A stretch of 64,000 nucleotides of DNA. Origin: Galaxea fascicularis (taxonomy: Eukaryota; Cnidaria; Anthozoa; Scleractinia; Euphylliidae). The stretch is from the NCBI GenBank assembly GCA_948470475.1, contig OX419337.1, positions 32,018,872 through 32,082,871 on the forward strand. The letters run 5' to 3'. A program made the position numbers and the translations under genes. The notes under the pieces are model-generated. The model had not been told where the DNA came from and searched no databases. It saw only the letters and a list, made by a program, of their open reading frames with translations. Within the stretch, counting starts at the first letter, position 1. Each line of letters opens with the position of its first letter. Shown here one piece after another: positions 9,513 through 21,500 of this stretch.

Positions 9513-12500
9513 ACCTTATTCACCCTCGGACTAAAGGGTGGTTTACACAGCTAACATCTCCGAGCTTTTACCCACCCACGCCACCACTATATAAACAAAT
9601 GCCCGACCACAAAACCGGAAACTACGTCCCCTACTCTCTGCGATCAGTGTTTGGGTTCTTTAACGTCCCACAAAGTTTAATTATCATGAACAAGAGTTGT
9701 GAGACGGGGACTTCGGTTTACCGCCCTTATCCGAGAAGACTGGAGATGTCTAACCATTCGCAGATGTCATTAAAAAGGCAGCACTTTCTCCGCAGTTATT
9801 TAAAGACCCTGAATGCTGATCCGGCCAGCTTCTCAACCTGCGACCTCCCGCATGGGAATCTGGTGCCAAACGGTCGGCGGTTGGCTCAGATGTCAGTATG
9901 CGCACGCACGGCCAAATGGAATATATTTGTTGACTTGCTGATCGCAGAGGGCCGTTAAGTTTCCCGAGTATTGGGTAAATCAGGTAGCCGATCCTTAATG
10001 GAACTTAACTAGCCTGCAAGCAGGCTCTCCATTCGGCTATTCCGAGAGATGGTCGCGTCAATTTGCTATTAAACCTATTCGCAGGCTGGAACATAACATA
10101 CCATAAATTAACCCAAACATTACCTGGAAATTACTGTCGCTCAGATAAGCTTCTAACTTCGCTGGGTCTACTCCTTGCGGAGGCGGGACCTTCTGTAGCT
10201 CAGCTAATGTGTAAAATTCCCTTTGAAAGAAAATGGCATAGATTACAAATACGTACACTAATACCAAGATGATCACGCAACGCCACGGCATTTCCACTTG
10301 TGAGCAGCTGGGACGTTATTCTAAATAGATATATATCATTCCATCCTAGAAGTATCCACGAACTGTATCCGTGAATGGTGTATATCAAATAAATTATATA
10401 TGAACTGCGGAACTGATGAAATGAAATGAAGAACGATCCTCGCAGTTGTGAAGGCAATTTATGCAATTGCGTAAAGAAGCCTGAAAAAAATCCAGGACTT
10501 CAACGGGGTTTGAACTCGTGAACTCGCGATACCGATGCGATGCTCTAACCAACTGAGCTATGAAGCCTGTCGCGGAGGTTCCGCAAATTGGAACTGGAAA
10601 CCAGCAAGAGGCCCGGCTGTAAGCCCAGAGGCCTGGCTACTTAGGGACTTTGGGGACTAAAATCGTGGTTTACGAACAATTTGACATTGAATGTTGAACA
10701 ATTATCGTTAACTTTTCGAAGTGGAAATATAAATTTAAGGTTTAAACGTAACGTGACCGCATCCTCGGCGTCATTGGGGGCAAATCAATTGTGTGCTCAG
10801 TTGGTTAGGGCATCGCACCGTTATCGCGAAGACACGGATTCAAACCCCGTTAAAGTCCTAATTTTTTTTTTCAGGCTTCTTTACACAATTGCATGAATTG
10901 CGATCACAACTACGAGGATGATACTTCATTTGATTTCATTGCCACAGTTCATATATGATTTATTTCATACATATATACCATTCACATTCATCTCTTTCAC
11001 GGGAACATATGAACCTACAATTGACCTGCTCCCAACATCAGTGGCTTCATAGCTCAGCTGGTTAGAGCATTGCACCGGTATCGCGAGGGCACGGACTCAA
11101 ACCCCGTTGGAGTCCTGAATCTTTTTCAGGGTTCTTAACGCAATTGCATAAATTGCGTTCACAACTGCGAGGATCATACTTCATTTGGTTTTCTTTTGCA
11201 ACAACAATAGACATTCCAGAAATATTTCTAGTGTTCACGGTTTTCTGACTGTCACAGCAAGGAGGCAATTTTTTTTAAGACTTACTTTGTGAACTGCTGT
11301 AATAAATCACTGGCAGATTGCCTCACATTTGGCTGCTTGCCATCCTGTAAAAAGCAAAGGAAATTAACGTTACATCTAGGTGTGTGCTTGACAGCTTTAG
11401 GTTCTTGAATGATTCTGAAGATTTAAATACCCCCTAGACCTGCTTAAACGAGGCTGATAAACAATTTATACCGCAGTGATATTCCGCTTGTAATGGTAAT
11501 CGAGTCAGTCGTTACTTATGTCTTACATACACTTTTCCTCGGAGTTGTTAAACAGCTCCGAGTGATACGACTCTGACTGAAATGGAGAGCGACGTTAAAA
11601 TCGCCAGTTTCGCACCGTGAAAAATGACCATTATCATTCTACCCTTTCGTTCATTAGAAAACACCTCTAGTGTTATCTCTTGAGGTTCGGTGAGCATTAC
11701 ATATACACAAAAGGCTACTTAAGTTTTAATTTCATCAGAGCCTTGACTCCAAAGAGGGAAAAATTCCCACAAGTGGGAGCCATCTGAAGGCCACTCTTAC
11801 TTTGGCCTTAACCCCTGTCACCCCTACAGTGACCATCAATTACCGTTTCACTACTTCGTGAAAAAACAGTCCAGCGATCAGTTGAGTTAATGTTTATGTA
11901 AATTCTCCCTACATGTTTCAAATGAAACATGTGGGCACTGTAAGGAGAATACACACATTGATATTGGCAATTAAAGGTTTAATAATGGATCCTAAATAAT
12001 GCAAACCGGATGCAAACCTGTTTCTGTATTCTGATGACATCCGGTGTGTCATTCCAGTAAGGAAAGAGTGCCTTGAAGGTCATAGGTTCCATACCAGCAT
12101 AAACCACGTACACTCTGTGTGAGACTCGCTTCCCAGCCTCTGCAACACAAAAGTTGAATACACTGCATGTATTTTGTTACTGACTTATAATTTCCAAGTG
12201 AGTTGTGGGGAGAACCAGTCCTTTGTGAGGGCAAACAGCTATATTAGGACGGAATTTGAAATTAAAATTTGGACCGTTTGATCCCCAAAAGGACTAGATC
12301 TACCCACGATTCACTTGGAACTGGTAACTAGTAAAACGATATATTCTAATCCACTTGATGCTACATCCCTCTCTTACGAGATGTCAAAATATTACGTGAA
12401 TTTACTTTTCACATGAACGACCACCTCACAAAATGGGAGTGCAGCTCGAGCTATGAGATTTGGTAAATGGCAGTGTTCCAGTTACCTTTAAGAGTCATGG

Positions 12501-15500
12501 GGGGTCATAAAAGATTTTGAAGGGGTCAATAGACAACCAACTTCCCAATTTTTCTTACTCAACAACTCAACGTGTCGGGTCAGGGAGCTACAACGAGTTG
12601 CAAAAATACTTGAGACACTGTACGCCATTTGGCCTTCAATGACGTTTCCATGATCTTCCGCTTTCCCTCCCCCTCCCCCTCTTATCAAAGTTGTTAACAG
12701 TGCAACACCATCCTCGAAACTTTGAGGAACAACTTTGAAAGGGGGAGAGGGAAAGGGTGTGTATTGTATCTCACAGATTTGTTAGCAGCGGCGTCTTAGG
12801 GAAAGAAAATATGTTTTTCATTGCGAATGTCTCAACAATTTTGCAACTGGTTGTAGCTTCCTCGGGGTTTTGACCCGAGACCCATTGCTTATCTGGAACA
12901 CTGCTAAAATGCAGTCAAACCTCCCGTACGTGGACATCCGTGGGACCGGCAAAGATGAAAAATCAATAAAAGATTCCATTCAAACAGTGTACTCTTTGGT
13001 GTTTAGTGAGGCAGCATACAGATAGTGCCAAGAAAGAAGGAAAATAAAAGCGAGATGGATGAAATAAACTTGAACTTAAAACTTGAACAGCAAGCTTGAT
13101 ACATGTATCCCGGAGGAGGTACTCAATAAAGTTTTATAAGGGGAGGTTTCACCACAGATTCAATCCCTTACCCTTTTATATACCATTTTTGACAGAAAAG
13201 GTACCCCTTTTGTCTACCTTCCATTGAAAAATGGTGCCCCTTTCACATAACTAGACTTCATGTCTTTTCTAAACCCTTGGAATGACAGGTTATGAACGAT
13301 ATCCCGCGAGGACATCAAGCATCACCGGAAGAAGAATACCTAAATGACAGATCTCCCTACCCTTTCATGTTAATTCAACTAGTAAAAAACCCTACTCTTT
13401 TATATACCTGAAGCTTCAGAAAGGTGCCCGTTTCAGGCAAAGCCTTCACATATGCTGTAGGCTATCATAGGGCGACTCCCAACCCCCTCCCTCCCCCCCG
13501 CCCCCTGTCCAAACTAACCGGCACATGTAAACACCACCCTGTACTTAGGGAAGGAAAAAGGCCCTTTGCAGTTAGTGACCACAACTTGCTGGAGAGCAAA
13601 GTAGCACCTCTGACATCCAAAACAAAGCAACTTAATTTAAATCTTCTTTGTTTTGGATGTTACAGTGCACAATTTGTTCTCCAGCGAGGCAGACACTGGT
13701 CTGGTGTTCTTTGTACCATGTGACTGCTATCTGCAAAGGGCCTATAAACGGAAGGTAACGAGCATCATCCAAACCTTTAGCATAGTTGAGTGCTGTTTCC
13801 ATGGCGAGTCGTCGGTCTCGGTCCCAGCGCTGTCGCCCTGATCCAGTACGCACATCGTCATCATCTTCCAGCATCCACCCTTCCCACACATACACGTCAT
13901 AATACCCATCAACTATGAACAATGCTGCAGAAAACAAAAAGCACAGAATTCAAGGATGTGAGCTTCTTAGCTCTGCACAGATTACAGCAACAGAAAATTG
14001 GGAGCTTATAAAAGACCATCCAACGTATGTCAAACTTTTCCATGATTTTTATTATTCCTATCATACACCATTACAGAATCCCAGGTATATTCTACAAATC
14101 GGCTCATGAGAGTCTGTGTCCACTCCCCTGCTCCTTGGATATTTTAGTCGATCTTTTTTTTCAAAAGGTTTACCCGACTCCCATTGCACAGCTTTCATCT
14201 GGAAGGATTCTACTGTACTTCAAAATCCCGTCAGCATTTTTCACTTACTTGGTCAACAAGAGACTACTTGTAGACGATACTTGGGCTGGTCATACAGAAT
14301 ATTCAAGGCAATCGTAATTTATCTTTGAGTGACACTTCTGCTTAAGAGGCTTTTAGTTGGTGTGACAGACGATGCGATATTCCCGCGCCGAAGTAACAAC
14401 TTGCTTTGTGAAACTGAATGAACTTTGTTGGTTGACCTCTTAGTTCAGTGTAGTACATCTAACTCCAGTAGCGTGGCTCAACTAAACACCGTAAAGTTTA
14501 CGCATTGACAAGAAATTCTGGACAAGAAAACTAAAAAAGACGGCCTGGACAATATAACAACCCTGTAAACCCTAAGACTGATCAGCATCAAATTTCTCCT
14601 TGTAATATCAATGCTTTATAAAACAGAGTGGTCATGAGAATTAAGAAATGGTGAACGTGCAGCGTGCAGTTATCGAGTTATATATGCACGCGGGAGGTTG
14701 CTAAGCACGAAAGAAGCGTAAGAGTCGCACGAGGCGATAGCCGAGTGCGACTCTAGCTTCTTGAGTGCTTAGCAAACCTCCCAAGTGCATATATAACTCG
14801 ATAACTGCACGGCTGCACTCTCACCATTTCTTTTATAACATTGAGACTTTTGAGACAGAATATATTGAATCTTGTGTGGCTTACATGAGGTCCAAAGCGC
14901 TATAAACCGCGCGAAAATGTTCATTAAAAAATCTGACAACGCGACACAACAAAATTCTTCTTGGATCGCGGCGAGTTTATAGTTTACAACTTCAAACTGT
15001 CGGTTGACGTAAATATCAAGCTGACAGCACACGAAACTTGCAGTCGATAAAAGCGTTTCTCGAAAGCTAGTTGAGATCACTTTGGATCAGTTTTCCGAAG
15101 GAAGTATCGAAAACAAACCGCAAATGGTTGAAGCTTTTGGTGGTTGAAATGTCTGTCCTTCAGGACGTCTTTGGCCAAAGAAAAGAACAATATGGTACCA
15201 GACATTTCTTAAAAATAGGAGTAGAGAAGAAAGCGCACAAACACCCCTGGCTTTGAGCTGTTGAGATGTTCTTATTCATGATCAATAGCAGGTTTGTGGG
15301 TTTCGTTTTCCTTTCGCGTTAATTCCACGTTTGATGAGTTGCGTGTGGCGTCTACAACGCTGAACTTGAACACATGAATGGCTTTTTAAATGAACTGTCA
15401 CTTTCGTTATCTGGTAAAATAAGCTTAAACTGGAACAGAGGCCTGAGGAAAATGTCAGAAATGTAAGCTATATTTGTGTACGATGCAGTCGTTCCTTCAA

Positions 15501-18500
15501 GCGACTGTTTCTTCACATGATTTCAAGAGTTCGATTCACGACCGAGCGAGCCACAACTGAAACTCGGGACTCAAGTTAAATAATTCATCAGAGAATACAG
15601 ATATTTGATAAAAATTCCGTTATTAAAGCTCAGCCGAAAACTCGATTATCTTTAAAGTTTTTGGAACAGAATGATTTCGTCTGCAAGACTTAAAATAGAA
15701 CTCTCATTCCTGTACAAGTTTTGCTCGCAGAAAGCATTTAAATGGCTTTCGACGACAGAAAAAGTTTACAATGAAAGCTTGTACTGAATGTTATTATCGC
15801 CAAATCGCTGAAAAAAATCTCTCTAAAATTCCTGATATGCATTACTAATCTTGAAAGGTTGATGTAGACCAGTTTGTTGCTGTTTTGGTCCGTCTCCGAG
15901 TGCCGAGTTCCTTTGTTCAACCAGCAGATTCAACTCCTCGCTTAAATAAGCAAATCTCCTTAGGTGGGAGGCCCGGCAAAAAACTTGAGTTCAAAATTTC
16001 GTAGCTCAAAGGAATAATCTTCTTCATCTCCGGAAGAATCATTAAATTTTCCATTTTTTACGAGAAAAAAAAAACAGGAATTATAAGAGTGTCGGCATCG
16101 ATTGCTGAGAGAAAGTACAAATAAACTCACTGACGTGAGCGTGCAACCCACGGGCAAATAGATCGAGCTTATTAGCCAATCAGAACGCGCGCCTCGCTAA
16201 GGCCATGTTATAATTAAGGACAGGATCACACAAGATGAATTTTTGCTTGATACTGTAACAATTTCTTCCTACTACGTCCATAGGAAACGTGTAGGGTCAA
16301 CAAATGAGAATTACAATTTTGATCTTAGGAGTAAAGGTCATACCTGGTTGATTAGCTGTATAAAGATCTTCCTGAATGAATGGAAATGGACACAGCTTTG
16401 GCTCTGATCTCGAAGGGCACAACACTTCAGTAGCTTTAAACTTGCCAGTGGCACTGGTCAGCTCAAAAAGACGTGGCTGATAGTTGTGTTTTGAAGGGTC
16501 TGCAGAAGAACAGAAATGTTCTAGACTGTAAAGTTAAGTTGACTACTGCAGGTCTGCGCCCCAACCAGTCTGATGGCCTTTTCTGGTAAAAGGTAAATTG
16601 TCCTGCTTCAAAAGCTGCTTCCTGGCGTGTTTCAAAACACTCCGGAAGATATTTTAGGCCTGAGAAGTATTTTTTCAGTCCCTTTTCCATCGGTTGGTGG
16701 TAGCTTTTCAGGCGAACTAGACCACTGCACTTTTCAGTTTAATCTCAGTTTTTAGAAATCCAATTCCATGTAAAATAGTGTAAAATAGTGTTTCGAACCC
16801 GAAGCGTTTTCGGGAGTCTGAGCCGTAATTTGAGATATCAAATGTCTGGTTGCGAAATGGTAAAGCAACACGCAAACAAACATTTAAAAAAACAGACAGT
16901 CACAATAGTTTAGCGGCTTTTCTGGATTGCAGGGCCTCTGTTAGGTAACTCTTTAAATCAAAACCCAAACCACTTGTAAAGAATTCCCAATTAAATCGGT
17001 GAAATATCTACCATGTGCCAGACTGCAATAGTACTTCTTTCCACCGATTGCTTTCCAGAACTCTTCTGGTTCGTCTCCTTCCTCAATCTCGCTCAAGCTC
17101 ACCCCTGATAACCCAGCCAAGTTACACTCAATACCCTTTCTGTGGATTGACATATAAATCACATGATCAGGTTGGACAGTGTGGAAATATCTTACAGCAG
17201 TTCAAAGCCAAATGACGTTTTTCACAAGCTCTTTTTTACCGAGTGCCGGTTAGGAACACAAAATGTTCAGTTTTGTTGTTGGTGGTGGCGTATACATGTA
17301 TGTGTACATCCCTTTTCTGAGCCTGATGGCTCACTGGGCCCTCCTTTGAGGTTTCCGTGACTTGTAGGCTCTTGGGAATAGGTGGTCAGCCTATCGCCCA
17401 GCCTCCACCTAACCTTGATGTGTGATGGTGGCGTTTAAAACGTCATTTGATTCTTTTCCATAAAGCGGGGGAAACTGTTTTTTGAGTCCCTCACCCACGT
17501 GGTTTTGTTTGCAAGCTATGGGAGGTTCAGGTGAGAGGCACCATCAAGTAAAACGCTGCCACCCAATCCAGCTACCTGATCAGGGAATGGATTCTGGCAC
17601 AAATTAAGATTGTTGAGCTAAAGAAATTACAGTTGTATCACCGAACTGTTGACAGATTCAGGCATAATTACCGGTATGTTTAACACCAAAGTATCCCAAT
17701 TTGAAGTTAACACCACTATGACACAAATTTCTTGATGAAATGTGTTGTTCAACAATCCTTCCCTTTTTTCCAGTTTTTGCTTATTCATTTTCAAACAAAG
17801 AACAAATTTACAGTGCATTTTCAAACGTTTCTTGTTTAACTTACACAAACCTTTCTGCGCGATCATTCTACATCTTTGTTTTAGAAATTTGCCAAGTGTA
17901 ATTTCAGTGACAGAAACGTCTTAGAATGAGAACAACACAAGTTGACATGGATCTCTCAGCAGAGTTTAACAGTGTTTTACACTTTTCCTCAAAAACCTCT
18001 TTTCCATTGTTTTGCGTGCGATCATTACGCTCACCTATATAAGGCTAAGTTGTCGGTTGTTATTTCAAAACAAACATTACATCTTGTAATCAGAAATGGT
18101 GATAGTTACAGCTTCTAACACACTTATCCTGTCAGTACCTTTCCTGTATTTTCTCAGCTGCTGCTTTAGCTGTTAAACGAGAATCAACACTTGATTTACA
18201 GCCATGCCACAAGAAGACACGTGCCTCCTTGCGTACCACAAGGACAAAACTGCTCCGTGATCGCAAAGAATAAGAGCTGAAAGATTGGCAAGAATAAAAT
18301 ATGAATGCACAATTCACGTTACTAGACCAAAAACGTTCATTTTTTAAGTTCACATTACACAGGATGAGTGGGCGCATTTCACCTGAAATAGTTCCCTTGA
18401 GAAAGGACTGGGATTGAGAGTGGTGGCGCGAGTGTTTGTGGGATTGTTTGGGGTTACGCCGAGGTAAACAAACTCGGGCGTTTACTATTCTGTTAACTAT

Positions 18501-21500
18501 CCTATTTGGGTACAAAGAGTTTCTGAAATTGTTCGTACACAAAGGCACGCAGCAGTTTACATGCTTCAACATTTTCATACTTCGCCTTCCTCAAACAATC
18601 ACAGTTTTGCAGGTGCTAATGGCTTCGTCAAGGATACTCACCTTGCTTTCACCTGATTCAAACAGGCTTCTTCTGGCTCTTCATTGCGAATGACGTACAA
18701 ACGAGTTGTGGAGGTGTCTGGAGAAATAGAAAAGGTCACACTAGATTGCATTACCTTGAGAGTGGAGTTCCATTCAACCATCGTGGAAAGATAACCGGGA
18801 AAAGGACAGGACTTTTGCGAACCACCTCAACTACTACGGCCTGTCATGTTGCTGTGAAAATCCGAAAAACCGTGAACACTAGAAATATTTATAGTGTTTG
18901 AAGTAAAAAGCCAATCGCGCGAGAGAAAACCAAACCGCAAAAAGTAACGGTAATTAGTTTGTGGTTTCATGTCGTTTTGACCCGAAAAGTTGCCAATGGA
19001 TACTATTTGCGTTCCCCTTGACAACAACCTGGTTTCAACGGCAAAACTTGGGTGGCAAACTTCTCAGTCTCGGTCCAAACTCAACTGATAACCGTTGTAA
19101 CCAGATTTAGCATGAGATAAGATAGCCTGCATGGCAGGCGCAAAAGGGGAGGGGGTGTGAGCGAGAAAACGAGAGAAAAATGGTAGCGGGCTGCGGAGGA
19201 GAAGGGAAAAGGAACGCCTGCACGCAGAATCCCCATTAAATTCTGATTTCTGCGTCCGTCGGCAGACGCAAAATTCTGATTGGTTAATTTTTGACGGTAG
19301 TCAAAACAAACTCGCAAATTGCGAATTTACGTTGAAGTCGGAACAAGAAGTGGCAGTTGGACATCCTCTAGAGGGAAGAGGAGTGTTTTAGCTGTTTCAT
19401 TTTACCCACGGGATACAGTAAAAGCCTTATTTACGAAATGGTTGTTCGCGCCAAGGAATTATTTGTGGTGAGGTACTTAGTCGATCTATCGAACGATTCT
19501 TGAACTACAACTTCACTAATAGGATATAATTTCTCGACCTTAAGCTGTGTATCTGTTTTCACAGAAATATATTCGATATTACTGAAGCAATTCAGAATAT
19601 TGTCATCTTGGCTCAATGAGTTTTCGTCCGCAGCAAGTAATGTCTCTGGCGATTCAACTCCTTACTGATGAACTGTTTATCGATAACTGTTTACCGAAAA
19701 CAAGTACTTGCGTGAATTTCCCTGACATGTTTTCGAAAATTTTAATTTTGTGTTATTGAAGAATCAACTTCGCACTAACATTCTGCCAAAATCAGGTCAG
19801 GAGTTTGCTTTTTCTCTGGCGACGGAAATTTAAAATTCTCAAATGACAATGGCTTCACGTAGACATAGAATCTGCAGGTTTTGTTTCGCTCACTGTCTTC
19901 ATTCGGTTTTCTCCGTTGGAGTTAATACCAAAATTATTCTGTTTTCCTCGATTGTTTTGTTCATTGTGAACGAACCAGCAATTCAATAACGGTTTTTTTT
20001 TAGGCCTTCACGGTGTGAATTCAGCCAAGCGACAAAGCGTGGGCCTGTATTGACAATCAGCCTAATTGAATTACCCGAAAATTGGTGGGTGGGAATTCAA
20101 ATAACGGGTGCTTGCGTGCAGGCGTTCCTTATCCCTTCTCCTCCCCAGCCCCCCGCCATTTTTCTCTCGCATTCTCACTCCCAACCCTCTCCCCTTTTAC
20201 ACCTGCCATGAAGGCTAGAGATAAGAAAACAACCGATCCTCTTTAAGTGAGATTTAAATAACCTTTTATATGTAGAAATAAGTCATTAGGAACGCAAGGT
20301 GAAGAAAACAGGTCACTTAGTGATGAGCTATCACCTCAAGAAGGATAAAAAAAAAATTAGCGCCTTCTGGCCAAAACATAACTAAATCAAAAGTTGTTAG
20401 TCTCAACTTATTCACTGATGGAAGCATTAAATTACTTGTGTTTTTAAGTTCTCAGAATTCAACTCTAACAGAGATAAAAACAGATGCGTGAAAATTGTAT
20501 TGAACACTAACGATCTGATCAAGAGTAAGGGCTACACAATCAGTACACTACAACCATATTCACAATGACAGGCACCTACCTGAAAAAGTGGCCGTCTTCT
20601 CATCAACAGGGTTTTTTCTGTTAAATGATACATATAAAATGTGCTGTTAATAATGAAAAATAATTGATTAGTTTATGCAACAGAAGGATGGATGAAAGAA
20701 GACGACGAAACACTCTTGAGTACACCTGTCGGATTTTAATCAAAGACTTCTTCCTTCTCGTAAATTTTGCGATCCCCATACAGGAGGGTCATCTAGAGAG
20801 TATCAAAGACAACATACAGCAACTCTGGCTACAAAAGGACAATTGCTTGTTCTCTTCTCTCGATTTTTTGTTGCATCAATGCAGTATCGTAAGCTGTTGC
20901 AGAAGGAAGCGAATACAGATCAAATGGGAAGTGCTGTGCAGGTGAAAAAATGCCAAGAAAGACACGTACAGCAGTGACTTGAGATGAAACATTTATCAGT
21001 TTTTTTGTTGATAACTTTCACAAATTAAACATAGTTTGATGTTTTTAATATTAATTAGTTTTATCTTTGTTATTAGATTCATGGTTTTCGTTTTCTTTTC
21101 TCGTTAACTTAACGTTAACTTTTACAGTGTAGAGCGGTTTTCAACTGTGTGTCAAATGTATTCGGTTTTGCTTTGGATTTCCTTTAATTGGCACTGTGAT
21201 TGGCTGGGAAGACTCACGCCATATTCTCCACCAATAACAAGCAAACTAAAATCAACTGCCTTGACGGTCAGATTTTCCCGCGCTTGGCGCCGAATTCATG
21301 TAATTGCTTCGAATTCTGATTGATTCATTTTACCCTGCTTTCTTCCATTGTGACTGGTCAGAGTAATTGTTTTGTTTCTGATTTTGTGCCACAATAAACC
21401 TTTTTACCGATACGGCGGCCATCTTGAATTCTATTGTTTTGACTGAGAAATTATGGGTTGCCGAGGAGGCAATCGCTGGAAAATTTATCGTATACACAAC

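Noticed and set aside
9416..9958. 180-codon plus-strand ORF
   Set aside because: It begins in a CATCGT microsatellite and runs through dispersed-repeat sequence; no splice sites, no family and no conserved motif.
10494..11115. Three tRNA-Thr genes
   Set aside because: Arms contain mismatches and all copies carry the same long non-tRNA body, so they are SINEs.
13632..13774. Continuation of the SVIL exon 18 frame to a stop at 13632
   Set aside because: A donor at 13775 joins exon 19 in phase and restores conserved sequence; the read-through part has no similarity to the family.
18132..18578. 148-codon minus-strand ORF as a separate gene
   Set aside because: Only its last 46 codons are SVIL exon 15; the upstream part is intron that happens to be open.
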